From Tidjanibacter sp. (GTDB taxonomy: Bacteria; Bacteroidota; Bacteroidia; Bacteroidales; Rikenellaceae), in the NCBI GenBank assembly GCA_017547065.1, contig JAFYRC010000108.1, positions 1 to 14,349 on the forward strand: 14,349 bases of DNA. Reading direction: 5' to 3'. Each line of letters begins with the position of its first letter. The first letter of the stretch is position 1. A program made the translations under genes and the position numbers. Below, piece after piece: positions 1 through 7,119 of this stretch. A model generated the notes under the pieces. That model did no database searches, was not told the origin of the DNA, and saw only the letters and a list, made by a program, of their open reading frames with translations.

Positions 1-842
1 CGGAACTCTTCCCCGCCGACAACTGCGTGAAGATTATGAATCCCCTGAGTGCCGACCTCGGCGTTATGCGCCAGACCCTGCTGTTTGGTTTGTTGGAGGT
101 TGTTGAGCTCAACGTGAACCACAAGGCTCAGAGCGTGAAGATTTATGAGTTTGGTAACACCTATCGTTACGACGCAGCTCGCAAAGAGGAGGGTGGCTTG
201 GCTCCCTACTCGGAGGGTATGCACTTGGCAGTGGCAGTAGCTGGTGCCCACACCACCCAGTCGTGGAATAGCAAGGGCGAGCAGACCGACTTCTTCCGTC
301 TGAAAGCTGTGGCAGAGAAACTGCTCCGCCGCTTCGGTATGGACATTTACACCCTGCGTAGCGAGCCCATCGCCAATGAGTGCTTCTCGGAGGGTCTGAG
401 CCTTAAAGCAGGTAATAAGGAACTCCTCTACATTGGTGCCGTGTCGCCCGCGCTGCGTAAGAAATTGGGCTTGAAAACCGAGGTTTACTACTTGGACGTT
501 GACTTCGACACTCTGGTGAAGTTCACCCGCAAACACAAAGTTGCTGCCAAGGAGTTGGCCAAGTTCCCCGCAGTTAAGAGGGACCTTGCACTGCTTGTGA
601 ATGATAGCGTAACCTACGCCGAGTTGAGACAGATTGCCTTCCAGACCGAGAAGAAGTTGCTCAAGGATGTAACCCTCTTCGATGTCTACACGGGCGATAA
701 GTTGGAGGCTGGCAAGAAGTCCTATGCACTTGGTTTTGTGTTGCAGGACGAGAGCCGTACGCTCGACGATAAGACCATCGACAACACGATGAATAAACTC
801 ATCGACGCCTTTGGCAAGAAGGCCGGTGCAACCATTAGGTAA
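1..842 (+). CDS. pheT: Phenylalanine--tRNA ligase beta subunit, C-terminal part (5' truncated by window edge)
   Basis: This is the C-terminal third of the large subunit of the cytoplasmic alpha2-beta2 enzyme that charges tRNA-Phe. The open frame already reads through the first codons of the window (frame beginning at base 3), so the in-frame ATG at 27 is internal and not a start. Near the left edge is the family-typical NPLSADLGVMRQTLL stretch of the catalytic-like core. The last 95 or so codons, from about 553, form the ferredoxin-fold anticodon-binding (FDX-ACB) domain, recognisable from KFPAVKRDLALLV and a closing segment rich in D, K and T. It stops at TAA (840-842). A small secreted-protein gene follows 20 bases later on the same strand without a visible terminator, so the two are probably co-transcribed. 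Identification is firm; only the upstream end is missing. Confidence 0.96.
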   Translation, partial: ELFPADNCVKIMNPLSADLGVMRQTLLFGLLEVVELNVNHKAQSVKIYEFGNTYRYDAARKEEGGLAPYSEGMHLAVAVAGAHTTQSWNSKGEQTDFFRLKAVAEKLLRRFGMDIYTLRSEPIANECFSEGLSLKAGNKELLYIGAVSPALRKKLGLKTEVYYLDVDFDTLVKFTRKHKVAAKELAKFPAVKRDLALLVNDSVTYAELRQIAFQTEKKLLKDVTLFDVYTGDKLEAGKKSYALGFVLQDESRTLDDKTIDNTMNKLIDAFGKKAGATIR

Positions 843-862
843 GACATTAACACTATACTACT

Positions 863-1348
863 ATGAAAAAACTTTTAATGCTTGGTGTGGTGCTCTTTGC
901 TGCCACAAGCCTCTTTGCCCAGAAGGGCGCATTGCAGTATCAGGAGTCGTCGGCTCGTAGCTTGGAGCCTGCTCACGCTGTGATGATTACTCCCTTGGTG
1001 GCTGATATGCAGCTGCTTGGCGACCGTATCTCCTATACCGAGAGCGAGGCCTTTGCAGCCTATGCCATCACTCCGGAGATTGTTGGTTTCATTCCCACCT
1101 TCAAGAATATTGCCCTCTCGCGTGCGGCAAAATTCTACAAGGCAGATGCTATTGTGGCTGCCACGGTGGATGTTATTACCAATGCGGCAGGTAGGATTGA
1201 GATTACCATTTCGGGCTATCCGGTGAAGTATGTCAACTTCCGCAATGCCAAGATGGAGGACGTGGAGTTGCAGAATAGGGCACAATCATTTAGTGGCACG
1301 GAGGACGTGTTCGACGATAAGAATAAAAATACAACCGTTATTAAATAA
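863..1348 (+). CDS. Small secreted protein of unknown function
   Basis: The product has 161 residues and I do not recognise a named family. It opens with a clear Sec signal peptide: MKK, then a hydrophobic run to about residue 18, with likely signal-peptidase-I cleavage around SLFA-QK. The mature part is about 140 residues with no membrane segment, few cysteines and a mix of strand- and helix-forming stretches. It contains a conserved-looking patch (YPVKYVNFRNA, residues about 120-130) and a polar tail rich in D, K and N. It sits between pheT (20 bases upstream) and an outer-membrane barrel gene (9 bases downstream), so it is probably expressed with the latter and acts in the periplasm or at the outer membrane. 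Function is unassigned; coding status is well supported by the signal peptide, spacing and codon use. Confidence 0.85.
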   Translation: MKKLLMLGVVLFAATSLFAQKGALQYQESSARSLEPAHAVMITPLVADMQLLGDRISYTESEAFAAYAITPEIVGFIPTFKNIALSRAAKFYKADAIVAATVDVITNAAGRIEITISGYPVKYVNFRNAKMEDVELQNRAQSFSGTEDVFDDKNKNTTVIK

Positions 1349-1357
1349 TAAATAGGT

Positions 1358-2077
1358 ATGAAACGCTATTTGCTATTGCTTGCAATGGTGCTTGTGGGCC
1401 TTTCGGCCGAGGCACAGTTGGTGAGGAGTTCGGCTCTCATCGTAACCAAACAGGAGTTGCCTCCTGTGAAACTTGGTTTCAAAAATATTGTTGACGTTCA
1501 GGGTGGTATCTTTGACTTTGACTTTGGTGGTGGCATTCACTACATTGCAGGCTACCGCTTTACAGAGAACCTCTTGGCCGGCGTGGGTGTTGGCTATGAG
1601 TATGCCTCAGACGGCTTTGTTCAAGATTGGGTTCATGGAAAATATGAAAATAATAGCATAGATACAGATCTGTGCCGTGTTGGTCGTCCGAGAGGAGCGG
1701 TACCTATCTATTTGCACGGACGATACTATTTCTCCACCAAAGAATGGGCTCCTTATGTAGGCCTGAGTGCGGGTCTCTATCTTGCCAAAGGATATGAGCT
1801 TGAGGTTTGTACAGAGTACAGAGATGAAGAGGATAATACCGATAGAGATTGGAAATTGTTTGAGATGAAGAGAACTGGTGGTGCATATGCCGATGTGAAT
1901 ATTGGTCTAAATCACCGTATTACTGCCACCACAGACTTCGCAGTCTATTTTGGAGCAAAGTTGTGGGGAATGCCAAGCTATGACGGTTCTATTGATGCCG
2001 ATTCTACATACGACGATATTATATCGGGTACAATGACAACCTGCGCATTCTATCTCGGCGCAAATATTACCTTTTAG
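1358..2077 (+). CDS. Outer-membrane beta-barrel protein (OmpA/PorT-like fold), function unknown
   Basis: The product has 239 residues. A signal peptide covers about residues 1-19 (MKRYLLLLAMVLVGLSAEA-Q). After it come alternating hydrophobic/polar strands rich in G, Y and F, for example GGIFDFDFGGGIHYIAGYRF and LLAGVGVGYEYASD. The last residue is phenylalanine in ANITF, the usual barrel-insertion signal. The size fits an eight-stranded small barrel. An extended acidic loop lies near residues 155-170 (EVCTEYRDEEDNTDRDW). It starts 9 bases after the preceding secreted-protein gene and ends 25 bases before a strong terminator, so it is the last gene of the pheT-side unit. Base composition is somewhat more AT-rich from about 1630 to 2000 than in pheT. 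The barrel call is good; the specific role is not known. Confidence 0.82.
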   Translation: MKRYLLLLAMVLVGLSAEAQLVRSSALIVTKQELPPVKLGFKNIVDVQGGIFDFDFGGGIHYIAGYRFTENLLAGVGVGYEYASDGFVQDWVHGKYENNSIDTDLCRVGRPRGAVPIYLHGRYYFSTKEWAPYVGLSAGLYLAKGYELEVCTEYRDEEDNTDRDWKLFEMKRTGGAYADVNIGLNHRITATTDFAVYFGAKLWGMPSYDGSIDADSTYDDIISGTMTTCAFYLGANITF

Positions 2078-2101
2078 GCACTACGCTGATGAAAAATAGA
2101 T

Positions 2102-2130
2102 AAGGCCACCGCAGTTGCGGTGGCCTTTCT
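2102..2130 (+). terminator. Bidirectional intrinsic terminator between convergent units
   Basis: A perfect 11-bp stem (AAGGCCACCGC / GCGGTGGCCTT) closes a four-base AGTT loop and is followed on the plus strand by TTCTTGT. On the minus strand the same hairpin is followed by TTATCTATTTTTC. It lies between the barrel gene ending at 2077 and mdh ending at 2156 on the opposite strand, so it can serve both. Confidence 0.93.
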
Positions 2131-2155
2131 TGTGAAAGTGGGGTAGTACCCTGTT

Positions 2156-3106
2156 TTATTTGGTCAATGCGCCGATCTCGTAGAGAACCTCGTTGGTCTT
2201 CTTAACGGCAGCAACGCTTGCGTCAAATTTAGCCTTCTCGTCGGCAGTGAGTTTGAGGCTTACGATCTTCTCGATACCGTTCTTACCGATAACGGCGGGA
2301 ACACCGATGAACAAATCCTCTGCGCCATACTCACCCTCCAAGTAGCAGCTCGACGAGATAACCCTCTTCTGGTCGCCGAGGATGCTCTCAACTACGCTTG
2401 CGATAGCAGCGCCGGGAGCATACCAAGCCGAAGTGCCGAGAAGTTTGGTGAGGGTAGCACCACCAACCATAGTGTTAGCAGCAACCTCCTCCAATTTCTT
2501 CTTCGAGAGGAACTGGCTTACGGGTACACCACGGTAGCTTGCCTTCTCAACGAGAGGAATCATAGTGGTATCACCGTGACCACCGATAACCATACCGTCA
2601 ACATCGCGGATATCAGCTTTCAGAGCCTTTGCCAAGTAGCAACGGAAACGCGACGAGTCGAGTGCACCACCCATACCGATTACACGGTTTTTGGGAAGAC
2701 CGGTAGCCTTCAAGGTGAGGTATGCCATGGTATCCATGGGGTTCGAAACGATCACGAAGATTGCTTTGGGCGAGTACTGAAGGATGTTGTTAACCACCGA
2801 TTTAACAATGTTTGCGTTCACGCCGATGAGCTCCTCACGGGTCATACCGGGTTTACGGGGAACACCCGAGGTGATAACTACAACGTCACTCTTTGCGGTT
2901 GCTTTGTAGTCGTTGGTTACGCCAACGAGCTTGGTGTCGAAATCGAGCAGAGTCGAAGTCTGGTACATATCCAAAACTTTACCCTCCGAGAGGTCGGGTT
3001 TGATGTCGATGAGGCAAATCTCGCTTGCAACTTTGCGGATAGCCATAACATTTGCAGCAGTTGCGCCTACGTTACCTGCGCCTACTACCGTAACTTTTGT
3101 TGCCAT
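2156..3106 (-). CDS. mdh: Malate dehydrogenase (LDH-like type)
   Basis: Cytoplasmic NAD-dependent enzyme interconverting malate and oxaloacetate; in anaerobic Bacteroidales it serves mainly the reductive branch to succinate. The 316-residue length is normal for the LDH-like MDH group. Visible landmarks are the Rossmann GAGNVG loop at 9-14, the NAD-selecting aspartate D34 in LIDIK, the substrate arginines R84 and R90 in PRKPGMTR, N122 in SNPMDTM, D150 and R153 in GGALDSSRFR, and the catalytic histidine H177 with D179 in GGHGD. Arginine at the oxaloacetate-discriminating position supports MDH rather than LDH. It begins 54 bases downstream of the gcvH stop on the same strand, and I find no consensus promoter in that gap, so it is probably transcribed with gcvH. 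It ends at the shared terminator. Confidence 0.96.
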   Translation of the reverse strand: MATKVTVVGAGNVGATAANVMAIRKVASEICLIDIKPDLSEGKVLDMYQTSTLLDFDTKLVGVTNDYKATAKSDVVVITSGVPRKPGMTREELIGVNANIVKSVVNNILQYSPKAIFVIVSNPMDTMAYLTLKATGLPKNRVIGMGGALDSSRFRCYLAKALKADIRDVDGMVIGGHGDTTMIPLVEKASYRGVPVSQFLSKKKLEEVAANTMVGGATLTKLLGTSAWYAPGAAIASVVESILGDQKRVISSSCYLEGEYGAEDLFIGVPAVIGKNGIEKIVSLKLTADEKAKFDASVAAVKKTNEVLYEIGALTK

Positions 3107-3160
3107 TTTCTGTAGAAAAGTTTTTGTGATTGTATAATTGATTTTCAGTTTTTGCTTTTT

Positions 3161-3538
3161 TTAGAGCATTGCGGCATAGCCCTCTGCATCCAGCAGGTCG
3201 TCGAGCTCTGCGGGGTTCTCCATGCGGATCCTCACGAGCCAACCACCCTCATAGGGCTCTTGGTTTACGAGTGCGGGGTCGGCGTCAACCTCGGGGTTGA
3301 GTTCGAGAATTTCGCCACTCACGGGCAGGAATACGTCGCTCACGGTCTTCACAGCCTCAATCGAGCCGAATACCTCGTGTGCGCCAATGGTCTCACCAAC
3401 GGTGGGTACGTCAACGAATACGATGTCGCCAAGCTCGCCCTGTGCGAAGTCGGTGATACCTACCAATGCCTCGCCACCCTCGATTACTTTAATCCACTCG
3501 TGGTCTTTCGAATACCTCAATTCTGCGGGAATGTTCAT
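3161..3538 (-). CDS. gcvH: Glycine cleavage system H protein
   Basis: A 125-residue lipoyl carrier that shuttles the aminomethyl intermediate among the P, T and L proteins of the glycine cleavage complex; it is also an entry point for lipoate. The biotinyl/lipoyl fold is evident: HEWI near the N terminus, ITDFAQGELGDIVFVD, and the lipoyl-attachment motif GSIEAVKTVSDV with the modified lysine at K64. The acidic C-terminal part (NPAELDDLLDAEGYAAML) is typical. No gcvP, gcvT or lpd lies in the window, so the complex partners are elsewhere. It has its own promoter (3585-3615) and precedes mdh by 54 bases. I saw no glycine riboswitch in the short leader. Confidence 0.97.
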   Translation of the reverse strand: MNIPAELRYSKDHEWIKVIEGGEALVGITDFAQGELGDIVFVDVPTVGETIGAHEVFGSIEAVKTVSDVFLPVSGEILELNPEVDADPALVNQEPYEGGWLVRIRMENPAELDDLLDAEGYAAML

Positions 3539-3584
3539 AGTTGTATGTTTTTGTTTTGTTAGTGTTTTCTGTGTCTACTATCCA

Positions 3585-3615
3585 CAAAGGTACGTTTTAT
3601 TTTTCGCCCTGCAAA
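3585..3615 (-). promoter_or_regulatory. Bacteroidetes-type sigma-ABfr promoter for gcvH(-mdh)
   Basis: On the minus strand a TTTG -33 box (3612-3615) is followed after 19 bases by TACCTTTG (3585-3592), matching the Bacteroidetes TTTG-N19-21-TAnnTTTG consensus. The leader to the gcvH ATG is about 40 bases. Confidence 0.85.
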
Positions 3616-3642
3616 TATTCTCTGTTATTTTTTTAGCAGTCA

Positions 3643-5727
3643 CTAATAATTGAGGTGATTTCGGTAGCTTTCGGCCTTCACTTTGAAGAAATTGTTGCTG
3701 CTATTCTCCCAGAGGCGGTACTCGCTGTGGTTACCCCACGATGCGGGTCTGTCCTTAATCTCCATATCCTCGCCGGTGTCGTTAGTGATGTAGGGCGAGA
3801 TTTTGTTATGCCAAGCGCGGATGCGGTTGACGCTGCTGGTCTGGTCGAAATACCCCTTCGAGGAGTCCACGAGCTCTTTGAGGTAGCTGATGTAGAGAGC
3901 CTTGTAATCGTCAAACTGGATGATTTTGTTCACCAATGGGTGGTTGGCGTTGCTACCCCATTTGAGAGGAGTGTCGCGTCCCGAGTCACTCAGTCGACCA
4001 CACGCCTGCGAAGTACCCAACGAGTTGTCATAGTCGTAGGGTATGAAGTAGAACTTGTAGCCCTCAGTACCGCCGCTGGTGAAATACATGTAGTAGTTGT
4101 TACCATTGTTCCAGTAGTCGTCCCACATACCAACCGTTACGTTCACAGCGTAGGTTTTCAGGAAGAGAGGAATATCAATAATCTCGCCAAGCCAATCGTG
4201 CAGGTCCTGACCGCTCTTGGTGTTGAGCTTCTTCATGAAGTCTACGAGCTGTGCCTTGGCCGAGGAGAACGAGTAGTTTTCGGTTTTGAGCTCGTAGGGC
4301 CACTCCTCGTCGGTATCCTGGTCGAGGCCGAACTTACTGTCGTTGCTGTAATCCTTCAAGTCGGCAGGGCCCTGGGAGATGTAGGAACACTTCCAGAGGT
4401 TGCCATTGTCGCTACCGAACTTGTCGGAACGCACTTCGAGGTACTCGTCGTCGATGGTTTCGAGCATCTCGTACACGCCATAATATGCGGCCTTCGAGTC
4501 GCCCTCCACCTTGATCCACAAACGGCAATAGATGTCGTTGATTGCGGTCCACACGCCATAGCGACGGAACAAATCATAGCAATACATCTCGCGCACATAG
4601 GTGGGGTCGTCCTTGAAACATTTGAGGTGCTCCTTCCTCACGCCGTTGATGGTGTGGGCGCTGTCTTTGTGATACTTACGGAAGTTCATTTGCACGTGGA
4701 AGTGGTGCCAGTCGGCATTGTCGGTCTTGTGCATCTCACCGCCATTACCCTCGGGACGCCTACGCGAGGTGTTGCCCCTGAGCCTCCATCCTGCCTCCTT
4801 GAACTCATAGGTCTGGGTGCCGTTGAAGAAGGTTACGTCGCCCTTGAAATATTGTTTTGTCTGGCTGTTCTGGTCGTAGGTTGTGAGCATTCTGTTCCAC
4901 TCGTCCTTCTTTACGGTGAGGGTAATCTCGGGGAATGTGTTCTCGTCCCACACGTAAGCAACAGCCTGAGCTAACGAGGAGATGTTGGTGTCGGGAGTGG
5001 TGGGAGTGTCGCCACCCTGCTGATTGTCATCACCCGTGTTGTCGTCGCTTCCGCCATTCTCACCACCGCTGGGTTTATCTTCCTCGGGTTTATCTTCCAC
5101 GGGACCAAAGTGTACGGCGGGCATGTTGTGGCCCCTGATAACCGAGCCACCATTGGGTGCACCGGGGGTGCCTTCGGCTATGATATACCACTTGTCTGCT
5201 CCATCGCCCACGCGCATTGCAACGTCGAAGTTGTAGAGGATAGCTCCGTCCCACTCGTCGCTTGCATTGGGGGCCTCGGCTGCGGTGTTTACGAAGTAGT
5301 CGAGGTGGTTACCCTCGGCGTCCACAAGTTCCAAGAGTAGCGACTTACTGCCCGAAATACCCGTCTTGCTTGTGCCTAGTGCAACGCCGTCATAGGTGTT
5401 GGTGTTACCCTTGCAACCGATTACGGCAAAACCTTTGGCGGGGATGATTGTGCCTTCGGCCACTGCGAAGTCGGCCAGGCCATCCGCGTCGCCGATGGGA
5501 CCCTCGTTGTTTTTGATGATGGTCAGACCACTGATGTTGGCATCCTTGTCGCTCTTGTTGTAGAGCTCGATATACTTGGCGCTGGTGTTAACCTCGTTGA
5601 TTACGATGTTGAGTGTTTTTGTGTCCTCCTCCTCAGGAGTGGGAGAGGGGGTGGGAACAAAAGTGTCGCATCCACCAATGATTGCGGTCATGGTAAAAAC
5701 GACCAATGCGCGGAAAAGATTGTTCAT
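3643..5727 (-). CDS. Lipoprotein with lamin-tail domain and CotH-type kinase domain
   Basis: The product has 694 residues starting at ATG 5727. The frame stays open upstream to 5877, but that part overlaps the preceding gene and lacks a signal peptide. Residues 1-20 are a lipoprotein signal ending in the lipobox IIGGC, with lipidated C20. Residues about 38-190 resemble a lamin-tail (LTD) domain, with INEVNTSAKYIELYNKSD. Residues 211-249 are an acidic, G/D/P-rich linker. Residues about 264-685 match the CotH kinase family: RLRGNTSRR near 316-324, GVYEMLE near 417-423, a GMWDDYW segment with D536/D537, and IPYDYDNSLG with D565 and D567 as candidate metal-binding residues. CotH proteins are atypical secreted protein kinases known from spore coats; this organism type does not sporulate, so the substrate is unknown. 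It follows an outer-membrane protein gene by 16 bases. Confidence 0.88.
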   Translation of the reverse strand: MNNLFRALVVFTMTAIIGGCDTFVPTPSPTPEEEDTKTLNIVINEVNTSAKYIELYNKSDKDANISGLTIIKNNEGPIGDADGLADFAVAEGTIIPAKGFAVIGCKGNTNTYDGVALGTSKTGISGSKSLLLELVDAEGNHLDYFVNTAAEAPNASDEWDGAILYNFDVAMRVGDGADKWYIIAEGTPGAPNGGSVIRGHNMPAVHFGPVEDKPEEDKPSGGENGGSDDNTGDDNQQGGDTPTTPDTNISSLAQAVAYVWDENTFPEITLTVKKDEWNRMLTTYDQNSQTKQYFKGDVTFFNGTQTYEFKEAGWRLRGNTSRRRPEGNGGEMHKTDNADWHHFHVQMNFRKYHKDSAHTINGVRKEHLKCFKDDPTYVREMYCYDLFRRYGVWTAINDIYCRLWIKVEGDSKAAYYGVYEMLETIDDEYLEVRSDKFGSDNGNLWKCSYISQGPADLKDYSNDSKFGLDQDTDEEWPYELKTENYSFSSAKAQLVDFMKKLNTKSGQDLHDWLGEIIDIPLFLKTYAVNVTVGMWDDYWNNGNNYYMYFTSGGTEGYKFYFIPYDYDNSLGTSQACGRLSDSGRDTPLKWGSNANHPLVNKIIQFDDYKALYISYLKELVDSSKGYFDQTSSVNRIRAWHNKISPYITNDTGEDMEIKDRPASWGNHSEYRLWENSSNNFFKVKAESYRNHLNY
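5071..5098 (-). repeat. Short tandem repeat in the linker of the CotH lipoprotein
   Basis: GGGTTTATCTTCC occurs at 5071-5083 and again at 5086-5098 (15-base period, in frame), encoding EDKP twice in the acidic linker. This kind of repeat can expand or contract without a frameshift. Confidence 0.8.
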
Positions 5728-5743
5728 ATAGTTTGTTGTGTGT

Positions 5744-6814
5744 CTAATTATTTCCAAAATTAACAGCCAGCGAAACAACCTGTTGCCAGCCCAAGTGGTT
5801 GCCATCCCAGTGGTGGATGGATGAAATGCGCAGGTTGAGCCCGTCGATGACGCGGGGCACCCAGAAGAGCTCCACACGACCGTAAATCTGATCCCCCCCT
5901 ATGTGATAAAAAATGTCGCCGTGGTAGAGATTGTCGGCGTAAGGTGCTCCATTTGCGTCCTCATAGGGCGAGTCGTAGTATGGCATAAGGTCGTCGCCCT
6001 GGTAGGCTGTTGCCCTCACACCCAGCGACTTAATTTGCACCTCGGCGTCCAACTCAAAGCCCGAGGGTAGGGTGGGGACTCCAATGTGCCTGCGGTCATT
6101 TTGGTAGGCTTTCAGCCACGAGCCCCTCACGTAGGCCGACTCCCATTGTAGCACCTTGGCGAGGTCTAGCTTGGCCCACAAGGCTCCAAGGCCGTTGTCG
6201 ACCACGCCACGCACGGTGTAACTGCCGGCGTGATGATGTAGGGTGAGGGTGTAACCGGCCTGTATGATATTACCTCCGACATGTCCGGTCGAGAAGATCA
6301 GGAATTTTTCCCTACGGGTGTCGGTGTTGTGTCCGTTCCAGTCGCAACCCAGCTCGCTGGATGCATACTTGCTTGAATGTTGCAACAACATTCCTTCGAG
6401 TGCTCGGTCCTCGAAGAGTGTCTTATCGCTGAAAAAGGCGGCCGAGTAGTGGCCAATCATCTTCTTGCGTGGGAACTTACCTGCATAGGCGTGGAACTGG
6501 CGTCCGTTATATTGGTAGTAGGCGAGCCATTCGGGCGAGCCCATGAAATTGGCATCTCCAAAAGTTGCGGGTAACACGGCGCCGGTCTTTATTGAGTGTC
6601 CATCGTTCCACTCACAACCTATTTCGGGGGTTAGTTTTGCACCAAAGATTGTTTCCGAGGGGGCAATCATTTTGCTTGGGTCGCCATACTCTCGGTTGTC
6701 AAATCGGAACTCGAAATCAACATCCCACAACAAGTGCTGTGCCGATGTGGTGGTCGGAACAAGTAGAAGGGTTAGTGCCAGCACTATACATATTGTATAT
6801 ATGGGATTTTTCAC
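5744..6814 (-). CDS. Outer-membrane (porin-like) protein paired with the CotH lipoprotein
   Basis: The product has 356 residues. The start at 6814 is a GTG codon; no in-frame ATG exists before residue 49, and only this start keeps the signal peptide (MKNPIYT followed by a hydrophobic run to about residue 20, then TTTSA-QH). The mature chain is rich in aromatic and glycine residues in short amphipathic strands, such as AYYQYNGRQFHAYAGKF and LRISSIHHWDGNHLGW, with a strand-like end VVSLAVNFGNN. It is probably a beta-barrel of about 14-16 strands, but I recognise no named family. The stop is 16 bases before the CotH lipoprotein start, so the two form an operon and may act together at the cell surface. 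A -7-like box lies only four bases upstream of the GTG. Confidence 0.78.
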   Translation of the reverse strand: MKNPIYTICIVLALTLLLVPTTTSAQHLLWDVDFEFRFDNREYGDPSKMIAPSETIFGAKLTPEIGCEWNDGHSIKTGAVLPATFGDANFMGSPEWLAYYQYNGRQFHAYAGKFPRKKMIGHYSAAFFSDKTLFEDRALEGMLLQHSSKYASSELGCDWNGHNTDTRREKFLIFSTGHVGGNIIQAGYTLTLHHHAGSYTVRGVVDNGLGALWAKLDLAKVLQWESAYVRGSWLKAYQNDRRHIGVPTLPSGFELDAEVQIKSLGVRATAYQGDDLMPYYDSPYEDANGAPYADNLYHGDIFYHIGGDQIYGRVELFWVPRVIDGLNLRISSIHHWDGNHLGWQQVVSLAVNFGNN

Positions 6815-6818
6815 ACCA

Positions 6819-6826
6819 CAAAAGTA
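6819..6826 (-). promoter_or_regulatory. Possible -7 box of the outer-membrane/CotH operon
   Basis: TACTTTTG on the minus strand fits TAnnTTTG. No TTTG lies at the normal 19-21 spacing; the nearest (6852-6855) is 25 bases away. If used, transcription would begin at or next to the GTG start codon. Confidence 0.35.
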
Positions 6827-6867
6827 GGTAAAATTATCGGTATTTTCAGTACAAAAACACCAATCTG

Positions 6868-6898
6868 CAATATTCGGATATTGTATGGTAATATTCGG
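6868..6898. repeat. Direct and inverted repeats upstream of the outer-membrane/CotH operon
   Basis: AATATTCGG occurs at 6869-6877 and 6890-6898, exactly 21 bases apart (two helical turns). The first copy is also embedded in the interrupted palindrome CAATAT-TCGG-ATATTG (6868-6883). A related AATTATCGG is at 6832-6840. The position, about 55-85 bases upstream of the operon start, fits an activator-binding site. The function is inferred. Confidence 0.5.
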
Positions 6899-6951
6899 TG
6901 GATGAGGAGCATGCTTTCAGCTTCCGACGCACCCTCACGGGAACCCCCTAA

Positions 6952-6987
6952 CCCCCTTGAAAGGGGGCACTTCGTGGGTTCGAACCC
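6952..6987. repeat. Hairpin plus tRNA T-arm-like palindrome (REP-like or tRNA relic)
   Basis: CCCCCTTGAAAGGGGG (6952-6967) is a perfect GC-rich hairpin. It is followed at 6972-6987 by TCGTGGGTTCGAACCC, a 16-base match, in inverted orientation, to the T-arm of the nearby tRNA-His gene. No acceptor or anticodon arm accompanies it, so it is not a functional tRNA. It may be a dispersed repeat or an attachment-site scar. Confidence 0.5.
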
Positions 6988-6999
6988 GTGATGCGCAAA

Positions 7000-7033
7000 T
7001 AAAAAAAAGAGAAGTTCATTTCAGAACTTCTCT
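7000..7033 (-). terminator. Intrinsic terminator of the tRNA-Glu/rpsT/tRNA-His unit
   Basis: On the minus strand a perfect 10-bp stem (AGAGAAGTTC / GAACTTCTCT) with a six-base loop is followed by TTTTTTTTATTTG. It lies five bases beyond the CCA end of tRNA-His. Confidence 0.92.
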
Positions 7034-7037
7034 TCTC

Positions 7038-7114
7038 TGGGGTGACCGATGGGGTTCGAACCCACGACCCTTGGAACCACAATCCAATGCTCTGCCAACT
7101 GAGCTACGGTCACC
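7038..7114 (-). tRNA. tRNA-His (anticodon GTG), CCA encoded
   Basis: The minus strand folds as a complete cloverleaf. The acceptor stem GTGACCG pairs with CGGTCAC, with an extra 5' G(-1) opposite C73, the tRNA-His identity pair. The D arm is AGCTCAGTTGGCAGAGC, the anticodon loop carries GTG (complement of 7078-7080), and the T arm contains GGTTCGAACCC. CCA is encoded (7038-7040). It is the last gene of the unit that also holds tRNA-Glu and rpsT, with a terminator directly after it. Confidence 0.97.
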
Positions 7115-7119
7115 ATACA

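Noticed and set aside
3539..3584. Possible glycine riboswitch in the gcvH leader
   Set aside because: The leader is only about 40 bases, T/A-rich, and too short for a glycine aptamer.
3655..4974. 439-residue plus-strand frame opposite the CotH lipoprotein
   Set aside because: It mirrors the codon pattern of the minus-strand gene, which has a signal peptide, recognisable domains and operon context; the plus-strand product has none.
5728..5877. N-terminal extension of the CotH lipoprotein frame
   Set aside because: It overlaps the coding sequence of the preceding gene and would bury the lipoprotein signal peptide.
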